From the NCBI GenBank assembly GCA_963707015.1, contig CAVPOO010000009.1, forward strand, positions 124,001-188,000: 64,000 bases of DNA, given 5' to 3'. Made by a program: the position numbers and the translations under genes. The notes under the pieces were generated by a model. That model saw only the letters and a program-made list of their open reading frames with translations. It was not told the origin of the DNA and did not search any database. Below are positions 1 through 8,789 of this stretch, piece after piece (the stretch's first letter is position 1; each line of letters starts with the position of its first letter). The stretch comes from CAVPOO01 sp963707015. Lineage in GTDB: Bacteria; Pseudomonadota; Gammaproteobacteria; Thiohalobacterales; Thiohalobacteraceae.

Positions 1-164
1 CGCGCATTCCCGAATAGGCACGACGCGGCCGGCGACGGCCTCATCCCGGCTTCCTGTGATTCCTGTTGCCCACCGGAAGGCCGAGCGCGCCGGACTCCAG
101 TGTGCTCAGCGCCAGGGCTGGCGCCTGCTGCCAGCAGTGCCAGCAGCACAAGGGTACGTCTCAT
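1..164 (-). CDS. Possible secreted protein, N-terminal part only (runs off the left edge)
   Basis: An ATG at 164 on the minus strand opens a frame that stays open to the window edge. It begins with a signal-peptide-like stretch (MRRTLVLLALLAA, then small residues ending in A-E), and GAGG lies roughly ten bases upstream as a possible ribosome site. The roughly 30 residues after the signal are low-complexity and match nothing I recognise. The rest of the gene lies outside the window, so function cannot be called. It may be spurious. Confidence 0.35.
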   Translation of the reverse strand, partial: MRRTLVLLALLAAGASPGAEHTGVRRARPSGGQQESQEAGMRPSPAASCLFGNA

Positions 165-257
165 GGTCGGGCCTCGGGTCGCCGGGGTTTCCGCCCCAGT
201 CTGCACGCTGAATTGCCGCGGTGGCTAGATGCCGGACGTTTGCATATTATCCCGAGC

Positions 258-432
258 ATTGATCTGATGATGACAGATAGTATGGCCACGGAATCCACGG
301 AAGGACACGGAAAAAATTCTAATAGATGTTCGGTCTTTCCGTGTTTTTCCGTGGATTCCGTGGCTATGAATAAAGATACTGGCATGCAGCTTGGCTTGTC
401 AGCATCGGTTACGATGCACGTGGAAAGAGTAC
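258..432. repeat. MITE-like palindromic element, copy A
   Basis: This is one of four copies of a ~185 bp non-coding element. Its core is a long palindrome: GCCACGGAATCCACGG-type arm at 285-313, short loop, complementary arm at about 335-364. Outer parts match the other copies (CTGATGATGAC on the left, TTGTCAGCATC on the right). The right end is degenerate (ends near GAAAGAGTAC) and sits only 6 bases before the ATG of the mutarotase gene. The element therefore supplies that gene's 5' leader. Confidence 0.8.
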
Positions 433-438
433 CAGGAC

Positions 439-1344
439 ATGGCTGACATTTCTGCGCTGAACGCGCGTTACGGTATTCCCGGCCAGCTCGGCGTGCAGGC
501 GGGGGCCGGGCAACTGGCCGTCGTGAAAGTGGCCAATGTCCGGGCCACCGCGACCATTGCCTTGCAGGGGGCGCAGGTGGTGCACTGGTCGCCGGTTGGA
601 CAGCACCCGGTGATCTGGCTCTCCGGTGCGGCCCGCTTTGCGAGTGGCAAGTCGATCCGCGGCGGCATACCCCTGTGCTGGCCATGGTTCGGGCCGCATC
701 CCACCGAGCCTGCTTTTCCCGCCCATGGCTTTGCGCGCACCAGCCCCTGGGAGATTCTGGAGACGCAGGCGCTGGCAGACGGCGCCACGCGGATTGCCTT
801 GCGCCTCACGCACACGGACGCCACACGGGCGCTGTGGCCGCATGCCGCAGAACTCGAGTGCCACGTCACGGTCGCTGCCGCGCTCGAGATCGATCTCGTG
901 ACGCGCAACACCGGCAGCGAATCCATCACCATTGGCGAGGCCCTGCATACCTATTTCGAGGTGAGCGATGTCCGTCGGGTCAGGATCGAGGGCCTCGAGG
1001 AATGTCACTACCTGGACAAGGTGGATGGCGGCAGGCGCAGGCAACAGGCGGGGCCGGTCACCTTTGTGGCAGAGACCGACCGCATCTATCTCGATACGGT
1101 CGCCGACTGTCTCATCGACGACCCGGGGCTGGCGCGCCGTATCCGCATCCGCAAGCGCGGCAGCCGCTCGACGGTGGTGTGGAACCCGTGGATCGAAAAG
1201 GCCGCCAGGATGGGTGACCTCGGCGAGGACGGTTATCTGCACATGGTGTGCGTGGAGACTGCCAACGCCGCGGACGATGTCGTGACCATCCCGCCGGGCG
1301 CTGAGCACCACCTCGCGGTGCGCTACGAGCTGGAGCCACGGTAG
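439..1344 (+). CDS. yeaD: D-hexose-6-phosphate mutarotase (YeaD-like aldose epimerase)
   Basis: The 301-residue product belongs to the galactose-mutarotase fold. It would interconvert alpha and beta anomers of hexose 6-phosphates in the cytoplasm. Family landmarks are GGIPLCWPWFG near residue 75, HGFAR-x-SPWEI near 95, the EALHTYF segment near 173 and a closing NPW-x-EKA-x-x-MGD-x-GEDGY block near 255-275. I chose the ATG at 439 (MADISALNARYG) because an upstream in-frame start at 391 would translate repeat element copy A. The Shine-Dalgarno is poor (AGGA very close to the start). The gene converges on glgX, so it sits naturally in a glycogen/hexose-phosphate neighbourhood. Length is normal. 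Confidence 0.9.
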   Translation: MADISALNARYGIPGQLGVQAGAGQLAVVKVANVRATATIALQGAQVVHWSPVGQHPVIWLSGAARFASGKSIRGGIPLCWPWFGPHPTEPAFPAHGFARTSPWEILETQALADGATRIALRLTHTDATRALWPHAAELECHVTVAAALEIDLVTRNTGSESITIGEALHTYFEVSDVRRVRIEGLEECHYLDKVDGGRRRQQAGPVTFVAETDRIYLDTVADCLIDDPGLARRIRIRKRGSRSTVVWNPWIEKAARMGDLGEDGYLHMVCVETANAADDVVTIPPGAEHHLAVRYELEPR

Positions 1345-1382
1345 GTCTTACCCGCCTTTCGGCTGATCCGGCACCCGTTCCC

Positions 1383-3515
1383 TCAGCGCGAGCGGGCCTG
1401 ATGCAGCAGCGTCGTGGAGCGGGCCTGCAGCGGGTAGGCCTCACCGGTGTGGAAGTTCCTGCGGTCAGCGCGCTTGCCCTCGGGAAAGCTGGTATCGAGG
1501 ATGACTTCCCAGCGGGCAATACCGAAATCCTTGGGCATGTGGAAAGAGATCGCTTTGTGGTGGGCATTGAGCAACAGCAGGAAGGTATCGTCGTGGATGG
1601 TGTGACCGCGCTCGTCCTGTTCCTCGATGGCATCGCCGTGCAGCAGCAGCCCCAGGGAGCGGGCAAACGAATGGTGCCACTCCTTGTCGGTCATCTCGAG
1701 TCCGTCAGGACGCAGCCAGGAGATATCCTTGACGTTGGCGCCCTTGATTCGCCGGCCCTGGAAAAAATGCCGCCGATGGAAAACCGGGTGCTGCTTGCGT
1801 AGTCGGATGAGCTCACACACGTAGCGCAACAGCTCCTCATCGCGCGCGTCCAGCTCCCAGTTCACCCAGCTGATCTCGTTATCCTGACAGTAGGCATTGT
1901 TGTTGCCGCTCTGGCTGCGGCCGATCTCATCGCCGGCGAGCAGCATGGGTACACCCTGCGAGAACAACAGCGTGGCGAGGAAGTTGCGCTTCTGCTGGGC
2001 GCGCAGGTTCATGAGATGCAGGTTGTTGGTGGGTCCTTCGACACCGCAGTTCCAGCTGAGATTGTTGCTTTCGCCGTCGAAGTTCTTCTCCAGGTTGTCA
2101 AAGTTGTGTTTTTCGTTATAGCTGACCAGATCGTCCAGCGTGAAACCGTCATGGCAGGTCGAGAAGTTGACGCTTGCATAGGGGCGACGACCGGTATGGG
2201 CATACAGATCACTGGAGCCCGTGAGCCGATACGCCAGCTCGCCAATCACACCGCCGTCGCCCTTCCAGTAGGCGCGCACGGTATCGCGGTAACGGCTGTT
2301 CCATTCGGCCCAGCCGACCGGAAAATTACCCACCTGGTAGCCGCCTTCCCCAAGGTCCCAAGGCTCGGCGATGAGTTTTACCCGGGACAGCACCGGATCC
2401 TGGTGGATGATATCCAGGAAGGCCCCGAAGCGGTCGACCGCATGCACCTCGCGGGCCAGGGTCGGAGCCAGGTCGAAGCGAAAACCGTCCACATGCATCT
2501 CCAGGACCCAGTAGCGCAGACTGTCCATGATCAGCTGCAGCACCCGGGGGTGCATCATGTTGAGGCTGTTACCGCAGCCCGTGTAGTCCATGTAATAGCG
2601 GGGGTCATCGGCGACCAGTCGGTAGTAGGCGGCGTTGTCGATGCCGCGGAAACACAGGGTGGGCCCCAGGTGGTTACCCTCGGCTGTGTGGTTGTAGACC
2701 ACATCCAGGATGACCTCGATGCCGTTGGAGTGCAGGCGTTTGACCATGGTCTTGAACTCGCTGACCTGGCCGGTGGCGGAGTACTCGGCATGCGGCGCGA
2801 AGTAACCGAGCGTGTTGTAGCCCCAGTAATTGCGCAGTGCGTTCTCAATGAGGTGCCGGTCGCTGATAAAGCTGTGCACGGGCATGAGCTCGATCGCGGT
2901 TACGCCGAGGCGCTTCAGATACTCGATGACCGGCTCGGTGGCGAGCCCTGCGTAGCGGCCGCGGTAGGGCGGGGGCACCTCCGGGTGTTGCCGGGTGAAC
3001 CCCTTGACGTGCAGCTCATAGATGATGGTGTCATGCCAGGGCGTGCCCAGGGGACGGTCGTCCCCCCAGGTGAAGCTGGTATCGATGACCCGCGACTTGG
3101 GCATATAGCCGGCGCTGTCACGCGGGTCGGCGATCAGGTCCTCGGCCGGGTCACCGATGGTGTAGCCGAACAGGCTGTCATTCCAGTGCACCGAGCCGGC
3201 GATGTCCCTGGCATAGGGATCCAGCAGCAGCTTTTTGGGGTTGAAGCGGTGCCCCTGCTCGGGTTCGTAGGGGCCATAGACCCGATAGCCGTAGAGCAGC
3301 CCCGGCCGTGCCTCGGGCAGATAGCAGTGCCAGACCTGATCGGTCTGCCAGCGCACGGGAAGGCGCACGATCTCGCGCCGGCCCTTGGCATCGAACAGGC
3401 ACAGCTCGATCTTCTCCGCATGTTCGGAAAACAGCGCGAAGTTGACCCCCTCTCCATCCCAGGTGGCTCCCAGCGGATAGGGTTGCCCGGGCCAGACGGC
3501 CGGCGTTGACTGCAT
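1383..3515 (-). CDS. glgX: Glycogen debranching enzyme GlgX (isoamylase-type)
   Basis: This 710-residue GH13 enzyme hydrolyses alpha-1,6 branches of glycogen in the cytoplasm. The N-terminal CBM48-like module starts at PLGATWDGEGVNFALFSEHA. The catalytic barrel carries the four GH13 blocks: DVVYNH, GFRFDLAP with the nucleophile Asp, AEPWD with the acid Glu, and CHDGFTLDD. The segment CQDNEISWVNW is typical of GlgX/TreX enzymes. The start is 5 bases after the glgB stop, so the two form one glgB-glgX transcription unit. The family length is usual and I see no defects. Confidence 0.96.
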   Translation of the reverse strand: MQSTPAVWPGQPYPLGATWDGEGVNFALFSEHAEKIELCLFDAKGRREIVRLPVRWQTDQVWHCYLPEARPGLLYGYRVYGPYEPEQGHRFNPKKLLLDPYARDIAGSVHWNDSLFGYTIGDPAEDLIADPRDSAGYMPKSRVIDTSFTWGDDRPLGTPWHDTIIYELHVKGFTRQHPEVPPPYRGRYAGLATEPVIEYLKRLGVTAIELMPVHSFISDRHLIENALRNYWGYNTLGYFAPHAEYSATGQVSEFKTMVKRLHSNGIEVILDVVYNHTAEGNHLGPTLCFRGIDNAAYYRLVADDPRYYMDYTGCGNSLNMMHPRVLQLIMDSLRYWVLEMHVDGFRFDLAPTLAREVHAVDRFGAFLDIIHQDPVLSRVKLIAEPWDLGEGGYQVGNFPVGWAEWNSRYRDTVRAYWKGDGGVIGELAYRLTGSSDLYAHTGRRPYASVNFSTCHDGFTLDDLVSYNEKHNFDNLEKNFDGESNNLSWNCGVEGPTNNLHLMNLRAQQKRNFLATLLFSQGVPMLLAGDEIGRSQSGNNNAYCQDNEISWVNWELDARDEELLRYVCELIRLRKQHPVFHRRHFFQGRRIKGANVKDISWLRPDGLEMTDKEWHHSFARSLGLLLHGDAIEEQDERGHTIHDDTFLLLLNAHHKAISFHMPKDFGIARWEVILDTSFPEGKRADRRNFHTGEAYPLQARSTTLLHQARSR

Positions 3516-3520
3516 GCGCC

Positions 3521-5689
3521 TTACTCTGGCCTGAGTACGATGCCGGCCAGAGGCGGCACCGTAAGACTGAGCGAATAGGGCCGGTTCATCCAGGGCTGAG
3601 CTTCGGCCACCAGCTGGTGATCACCGTTGCCCAGATTGCTGCCGGCGTAATGGGCGGAGTCGGAATTGAATATCTCCCGGTACTGACCCGGCTCGGGGAC
3701 GCCGATCCGGTAGGCCTGGCGCGGGATCGGGGTAAAGTTGACCACGAAGACGACAAATTCCTCGTCGGCGCGACGGATGAAACTGAGAATCGAGTTGTCG
3801 ATATCCTGACAGTCGATCCATTCAAAACCGCGCCAGTCGAACTCGTAGCGATGCAGCGACGGCGTCTCCTGGTAGAGCCGGTTGAGATCCCGGACCATAC
3901 GCTGCACCCCCTCGTGGAAACCGTAGTCGAGCACGTACCAGTCGAGGGGCTGGGCGCTGTTCCATTCCAGGCCCTGTGCGAATTCGCTGCCCATGAACAG
4001 CAGTTTCTTGCCCGGGTGACAGAACATGTAGCTGTACAAGGCGCGCAGGTTGGCAAACTTCTGCCACTCATCGCCGGGCATCTTGTTCAGCATGGACTGT
4101 TTGCCGTGCGTGACCTCGTCGTGGGAGAAGGGCAGGAGGAAGTTCTCGGTAAAGGCATAGAGCATGCTGAAGGTCAGCTTGTTCTGGTGGTAGCGGCGGT
4201 GAATCGGGTCCTCGTGCATGTACTCCAGGGTGTCGTTCATCCAGCCCATGTTCCATTTCATGTCGAAGCCGAGGCCGCCGGACCAGACCGGGCGACTCAC
4301 CTGCGGCCAGGAGGTGGACTCCTCGGCGATCATCAGAATACCCGGCTGTTCGTCATGCACGACGTTGTTCAACTCGCGCAGAAAATCCAGGGCCTCGAGG
4401 TTCTCCCGCCCGCCATACTGGTTCGGGACCCAGTCGGTACGCGAGTAGTCCAGATACAGCAGCGAGGCGACCGCATCGACGCGCAGGCCGTCGATGTGCA
4501 TCTCCTGCAGCCAGAATAACGCGCTGGAGATCAGGAAGTTTCTGACTTCATTGCGCCCGTAGTTGTAGATCAGCGTGGCCCAGTCGAGGTGTTCGCCACG
4601 CCGCGGGTCGGCATGTTCATACAGCGGCGTGCCGTCGAAACGCGCCAGCCCATGCGCATCCTTGGGGAAATGGGCGGGCACCCAGTCCAGGAGCACCCCG
4701 ATATTGTGCGCGTGGCAGTAATCGACAAAGAAACGGAAGTCATCGGGCGTGCCGTAGCGGCTGGTGGGTGCGAAATTGCCGGTCGTCTGGTAGCCCCAGG
4801 ACGGGTCGTAGGGATGTTCGGTGATCGGCAGCAATTCGATGTGCGTGAAGCCGAGCTCGCTCACATAGGGCACCAGACGCCTGGCCAGTTCGCGGTAATC
4901 GAGAAACTCACCTTCGGGCCCCTTTTGCCAGGAGCCGAGGTGCACCTCATAGACCGACATGGGCGTGTGTTGCCAGTCGGCTGTCTTGCGCCGTTCCAGC
5001 CAGGCCTGGTCTTCCCAGTGGTAGCTCGACGGCGCGGTGATCACCGAGGCGGTGCTGGGGCGCAGTTCGAAGGCCTGGGCATAGGGATCGGACTTGACAA
5101 AGATCTGGCCGCTGTCGCGGTTGCGAATCTCGTATTTGTACAGGCCTCCCGGTTCCAGGTCGGGGATGAAGAGCTCCCACACGCCACTGCCGCCGCGCAC
5201 TCGCATGGGGTGCCGACGCCCGTCCCAGTGATTGAAGTCGCCGACCACGCTGACCCGTTCGGCGGTCGGGGCCCAGACCGCGAACAGCACACCGGCAATG
5301 CCCTCGATCTCATGGAGGTGGGCGCCGAGTATGCGATAGGCATGGCGGTGCCGGCCCTCGCCGAACAGATGCAGATCAAAATCCGACAGCTGGGGCGGAA
5401 AACTGTACGGGTCGTGCGCGATGTGCTCCCGGTGGCCGGTATCGCGCCAGATCAGCCGGTAGCGATCGGGCACCGCGCCCGGCGCACCGCGCCACTCGAA
5501 CAGCTGGCTGTCGGCAACCCGCGCCAGGGGCAACTCACCTTCGGCGATGGAGACCTCGCTGGCATCCGGGATATAGGCCCGCACCAGATCCTGATCGGCT
5601 TCTGCATGCTTGCCCAGGACCGCAAACGGATCGTGGTGACGTGCCTGAAGAATTTTCTCAAGTTCCGCGTCCAAGTAATTGCTGTGCAT
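3521..5689 (-). CDS. glgB: 1,4-alpha-glucan branching enzyme GlgB
   Basis: This 722-residue GH13 branching enzyme transfers alpha-1,4 segments to alpha-1,6 positions in glycogen. An N-terminal domain (residues ~1-115) precedes the CBM48 module (VWAPTAERVSVVGDFNHWDG). The barrel shows LDWVPAHFP, LRVDAVASLLYLDYSR with the nucleophile Asp, IAEESTSWP with the acid Glu, and LPFSHDEV. The ATG has a strong GGGAGGA ribosome site. It is first in a two-gene unit with glgX. No ADP-glucose pyrophosphorylase or glycogen synthase gene is in the window. Confidence 0.97.
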   Translation of the reverse strand: MHSNYLDAELEKILQARHHDPFAVLGKHAEADQDLVRAYIPDASEVSIAEGELPLARVADSQLFEWRGAPGAVPDRYRLIWRDTGHREHIAHDPYSFPPQLSDFDLHLFGEGRHRHAYRILGAHLHEIEGIAGVLFAVWAPTAERVSVVGDFNHWDGRRHPMRVRGGSGVWELFIPDLEPGGLYKYEIRNRDSGQIFVKSDPYAQAFELRPSTASVITAPSSYHWEDQAWLERRKTADWQHTPMSVYEVHLGSWQKGPEGEFLDYRELARRLVPYVSELGFTHIELLPITEHPYDPSWGYQTTGNFAPTSRYGTPDDFRFFVDYCHAHNIGVLLDWVPAHFPKDAHGLARFDGTPLYEHADPRRGEHLDWATLIYNYGRNEVRNFLISSALFWLQEMHIDGLRVDAVASLLYLDYSRTDWVPNQYGGRENLEALDFLRELNNVVHDEQPGILMIAEESTSWPQVSRPVWSGGLGFDMKWNMGWMNDTLEYMHEDPIHRRYHQNKLTFSMLYAFTENFLLPFSHDEVTHGKQSMLNKMPGDEWQKFANLRALYSYMFCHPGKKLLFMGSEFAQGLEWNSAQPLDWYVLDYGFHEGVQRMVRDLNRLYQETPSLHRYEFDWRGFEWIDCQDIDNSILSFIRRADEEFVVFVVNFTPIPRQAYRIGVPEPGQYREIFNSDSAHYAGSNLGNGDHQLVAEAQPWMNRPYSLSLTVPPLAGIVLRPE

Positions 5690-6239
5690 AAAAAATCCTC
5701 CCTGCTGTCGCGACCTGGGGTACCCGGCCGGATGTTACTCGTAGTCTCACCCTGGGTGAGAAGTGGGGCCGATTGTAATGACCAAATCCGGCTACGTCAT
5801 CCGCCTTCGCACTGCGATCGGCGATTTCCCGCTCGCGCGGCCCGGCCAGGGGAGGCAAACCGCGCCGTGCCTGTGTGCGCCGCTGCGCTGTGACAGGTGT
5901 CTGCGAGCGCGGACGCGGATGCGGGTGAGCCCGGCCCAGACAGGGGGTGTCGCATCACCGGAACCCGCGGTACCGGTGAAGTGTGCCCACCATTCCTGGA
6001 ACCTGCCGCGAGGCCGCCATGGGCGAGACAGAAGGCAGTCAGCCACAGACACTGAAACCGGGGTGCACGGGGGATCGTGTCCGCAATCCGCCACGCGGGG
6101 CATGACCGCCCGCACCGGCGATGGTGTCGGGCCCGCCGAGGCAGCGTCAAGGCAGGTGGCAGGCTGCCGCGGCGGGTTGCATTCGGCGCTGATGTTCCGC
6201 CAGACTACGCGCAACTGCTGCTCAGATGGGAAGACGCTT
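5690..6239. other. 550 bp gap between glgB and the DUF211 gene, no supportable gene
   Basis: Nothing here reads as a real gene: the frames on both strands are proline/arginine-rich shadows without start signals. A 15-bp inverted repeat, CTCACCCTGGGTGAG, lies at 5746-5760, about 60 bases upstream of the glgB start. It could be an operator for glgB, but no regulator can be named. Confidence 0.5.
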
Positions 6240-6521
6240 ATGGTGCGCGTGAAGCGGGTGGTACTCGATGTCCTGAAGCCACACAGTCCCAACGGGCTGC
6301 AATTCGCCAGCCTCATCGCCGAGCGCGACAGTGGCTGTCGAGTCACGTTACGCGTTGTGGAAATCGACGAGAAAACGGAGACGGTTGAACTTGCCATCGA
6401 GGGCGAGGACATCGATCTCGAGGCCGTCATCGACGGCATTTCCGGCATGGGTGCCTCCGTCCACAGCATCGACGAAGTGGAAGTCGTGAATGTCCCGCAA
6501 GCCCCGCGGTCTGCCGGATAA
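6240..6521 (+). CDS. DUF211 family protein
   Basis: This 93-residue protein matches the DUF211 family as I know it: MVRVKRVVLDVLKPH at the start, a central E-ID-E-TE-V-L-IEGEDIDLE stretch and a closing SIDEVEVV. The fold is a small ferredoxin-like oligomer described mainly from methanogenic archaea, with unknown function. GGGAAG lies a few bases upstream of the ATG. A longer in-frame reading from 5763 is low-complexity and was not used. The gene is followed after 51 bases by a VIT-like membrane protein. That pairing is known from archaeal genomes and suggests a joint role, perhaps in metal handling (inference). Confidence 0.8.
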   Translation: MVRVKRVVLDVLKPHSPNGLQFASLIAERDSGCRVTLRVVEIDEKTETVELAIEGEDIDLEAVIDGISGMGASVHSIDEVEVVNVPQAPRSAG

Positions 6522-6572
6522 TGATCTCTGGCGCGGCGTGCCGGCCGCGCTTTACACCCTCTGACGAGAAGC

Positions 6573-7145
6573 ATGAGGAATGTCCACCTGCTGCTGGAGA
6601 TGACCCGCGCACACGGTATTGTGCGGCGCTATCTCATTGTCAACGGGTTTGATGGGGCTCTGACCATGCTCGGTATCATTGTTGGCTTCCATGTTGCCGG
6701 TGGCGACAATCCGGCGGTGGTCATTACGACCTGTCTCGGTGCGGGAATCGCCCTCGGGATGAGCGGCGTGACCAGCGCCTACGTGAGTGAAGTCGCAGAG
6801 AAGAAAAAGGAGTTGCGGGAACTGGAAAATGCCATGGTGACCGACCTGGGGCAGACCGCGCATGGTCGGGCGGCCCGCGTGGTGCCGGTTCTGATCGCGC
6901 TGGCGAACGGCCTCAGCCCGCTGCTGATCTCGCTGGTTATTGTCACGCCCTTGTGGCTGGCCGATCGGACCGCGGTGCTCATGCCGGCGCCTCTGGAGAC
7001 CTCGATCGGCGTGGCGCTGGCGGTATTGTTTCTTCTCGGCGTATTCCTCGGCAAAATCAGTGGCACCGCCTGGCTATGGGCCGGTCTACGTACCCTGCTC
7101 GTGGGGCTGCTTACGGCTGGCCTGATTTCTCTCATCCACCTCTAG
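6573..7145 (+). CDS. VIT1/CCC1-family membrane protein (TIGR00267-like)
   Basis: The 190-residue product is an integral membrane protein of the vacuolar iron transporter superfamily. It begins with a short cytoplasmic helix, then RRYLIVNGFDGALTMLGIIVG, the typical first membrane segment with the conserved FDG. A charged helix (SEVAEKKKELRELENAM) sits between membrane pairs. Roughly five hydrophobic segments are visible (about 22-42, 49-65, 105-125, 135-155, 165-188). By family it may move iron or manganese, but substrate is not shown here. It is likely co-transcribed with the DUF211 gene. Its TAG stop is part of the CTAG edge of repeat copy B. Confidence 0.85.
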   Translation: MRNVHLLLEMTRAHGIVRRYLIVNGFDGALTMLGIIVGFHVAGGDNPAVVITTCLGAGIALGMSGVTSAYVSEVAEKKKELRELENAMVTDLGQTAHGRAARVVPVLIALANGLSPLLISLVIVTPLWLADRTAVLMPAPLETSIGVALAVLFLLGVFLGKISGTAWLWAGLRTLLVGLLTAGLISLIHL

Positions 7146-7327
7146 TACTTTTTCAACTTGATAATAACGGATGCTGACAAATTGAGCTGAGTGCCAGTAT
7201 TTTATTTATAGCCACGGAATCCACGGAAAAACACGGAAAGAACCAACGCCCATTAGCATTTTTTCCGTGTCCTTCCGTGGATTCCGTGGCCATACTATCC
7301 GTCATCATCAGATTGAAAAGGCGCTAG
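7142..7327. repeat. MITE-like palindromic element, copy B
   Basis: A 186 bp element bounded by CTAG at 7142-7145 and 7324-7327. The ends form imperfect terminal inverted repeats (CTAGTACTTTTTCAACTTG versus CTAGCGCCTTTTCAATCTG on the other strand). The centre holds the GCCACGGAATCCACGG palindrome near 7211-7293. Relative to copy A it is inverted. It lies between two convergent genes: its left CTAG provides the stop of the VIT-like gene, and its right end is translated as the C-terminal tail of RlmK. Confidence 0.9.
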
Positions 7328-8338
7328 GAGTCTGTCGCGGCCGGCGCTGCCCGCGGGGGCGCGGCGAATCTTCCAGCAATTGTGAATTCGCGGGTTGCGA
7401 GCGAAGTCTTTGGGCAGCGTCGCCCTGCTGATGTCCTCGATCGTTAACCCGGGCAGTGCCTCGCGGTCCATCCTGAAGCGACGCAGGTTGTTGGAAAATA
7501 TCAGCGTACCCTCGGCCGCCAGAAGCCTGGCGGTTTTCTCGATCAGCGCCACATGATCACGCTGCACATCGAGGGTGCCCGCCATGCGTTTGGAGGTGGA
7601 GAAGCTGGGTGGATCGAGGAAGATGAGCCCGTAGCGGCGGCCCCGGGTCGCCGTGTCCAGCCACGCCAGACAGTCGGCCTGTACGTAGCCGTGTTGTGTA
7701 CCGACAAAGCCATTCAGTGCCATGTTTCGCCTCGCCCAGTCGAGATAGGTGGCGGACATGTCTACCGTGGTGGTCGAGGCCGCACCGCCACGCGCGGCAT
7801 AGACCGTGGCGGTGCCGGTGTAGGCAAACAGGTTCAGGAAGTCTCTGTCACCGGCGAGCTCGGCCAGCAGGCTGCGCGTGATGCGGTGGTCGAGGAACAG
7901 GCCGGTGTCGAGATAGTCCTCGAAGTTCACCAGGAAACGGTTGCCAGCTTCGACGACCTGGTGGAAATGCCTGTTCGCGGCCAGCTTTTCGTACTGGTCA
8001 CTGCCTTTTTGCTGCCGGCGCACCTTGAAGAACAGTTGCGCGCCCGCGATCCCCAGCACCTCGGGTATCACACTGAGGGCTTCGCGTCGTCGTGCCTCGA
8101 CCTTGCCTGGGTCGACACTGGCGGGTGCCGCATATTCCTGGACATGGACCCAGCGCTGATCGATCGCCGCGTCACCCGCATACACATCAACGGCGAACGC
8201 GTACTCGGGCAGGTCCGCGTCGTACAGCCGGTAGCAGCGGATATCGTTGCGGCTGAGCCAGCGGCCAAAGTGTTTGAGATTTTTCTTCAGCCGGTTGGCG
8301 AACATCTGCATGCCGTTACCGGGTGCGCCCGTATTCAC
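7295..8338 (-). CDS. rlmK: Stand-alone RlmK-type 23S rRNA methyltransferase
   Basis: This 347-residue SAM-dependent methyltransferase matches the C-terminal half of E. coli RlmKL, the part that makes m7G2069 in 23S rRNA. Colinear landmarks include QMFANRLKKN, CYRLYDADLPEY, NYLDTGLFLDHR-type (here EDYLDTGLFLDHR), NLFAYTGTATV, TTTVDMS-x-TYLDWA, QADCLAWL, FLDPPSFS-x-SKRM and ARNPRIHNCW. The THUMP/RlmL half (m2G2445) is absent and the upstream gene is arfB, so this is not a truncated fusion at this locus. A GTG start at 8338 has GGAAG 8 bases upstream. It follows arfB after 30 bases. The last ~10 residues (APFQSDDDG) come from repeat copy B. Confidence 0.9.
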   Translation of the reverse strand: MNTGAPGNGMQMFANRLKKNLKHFGRWLSRNDIRCYRLYDADLPEYAFAVDVYAGDAAIDQRWVHVQEYAAPASVDPGKVEARRREALSVIPEVLGIAGAQLFFKVRRQQKGSDQYEKLAANRHFHQVVEAGNRFLVNFEDYLDTGLFLDHRITRSLLAELAGDRDFLNLFAYTGTATVYAARGGAASTTTVDMSATYLDWARRNMALNGFVGTQHGYVQADCLAWLDTATRGRRYGLIFLDPPSFSTSKRMAGTLDVQRDHVALIEKTARLLAAEGTLIFSNNLRRFRMDREALPGLTIEDISRATLPKDFARNPRIHNCWKIRRAPAGSAGRDRLLAPFQSDDDG

Positions 8339-8368
8339 ACCGCTGGCTTCCGCATCGTCCGCGCTCTG

Positions 8369-8779
8369 TCAGGTGATCTTGCCACGCAGGGCCTTCTGGC
8401 GCCCGTGTTTGCTCTTTCGGTCGAGGCGCTTTTCCTGGGAGCTGCGGGTCGGTCTGGTTGCCTTGCGCGTCTTGGGGGTGACGGTCACGCTCTTGATGAG
8501 CATCTTCAGACGGTCGAGTGCGTCCTCCCTGTTCTTCTCCTGGTTGCGGTACTGCTGGGCCTTGATGACGATAACGCCATCCCGGGTAATGCGCTGGTCC
8601 TGCCGTGCCAGCAGGCGCTGTTTGTAGATCTCCGGCAGGCTCGAGGCCCGAATGTCAAAACGCAGGTGTACGGCGGTGGAGACTTTGTTGACGTTCTGGC
8701 CGCCCGCGCCCTGGGCGCGGATCGCGCTGATCTCGATCTCGTTATCGGGGATGCTGAGGTGATGAGAGATTCTGAGCAT
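8369..8779 (-). CDS. arfB: Alternative ribosome-rescue factor ArfB (YaeJ)
   Basis: A 136-residue release-factor-like peptidyl-tRNA hydrolase that frees stalled ribosomes lacking a stop codon. The catalytic GGQ loop is present (RAQGAGGQNVNKVST near residue 25). The C-terminal tail is strongly basic (KTRKATRPTRSSQEKRL, ending HGRQKALRGKIT), as needed to enter the empty mRNA channel. The length is usual for ArfB. It is followed by rlmK, likely in one unit. The start has no obvious Shine-Dalgarno: directly upstream lies a run of C (G on the plus strand) and then a 7-bp repeat array. Confidence 0.93.
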   Translation of the reverse strand: MLRISHHLSIPDNEIEISAIRAQGAGGQNVNKVSTAVHLRFDIRASSLPEIYKQRLLARQDQRITRDGVIVIKAQQYRNQEKNREDALDRLKMLIKSVTVTPKTRKATRPTRSSQEKRLDRKSKHGRQKALRGKIT

Positions 8780-8789
8780 GGGGGGATGA

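Noticed and set aside
2016..3509. A 497-codon plus-strand frame opposite glgX (and a similar 337-codon frame opposite glgB)
   Set aside because: Antisense shadows: the minus-strand frames carry complete GH13 motifs.
7211..7293. Core palindrome of the MITE-like element as an ordinary Rho-independent terminator
   Set aside because: The stem is followed by mixed sequence rather than a T-run, and the same palindrome occurs upstream of a gene (copy A) as well as downstream.
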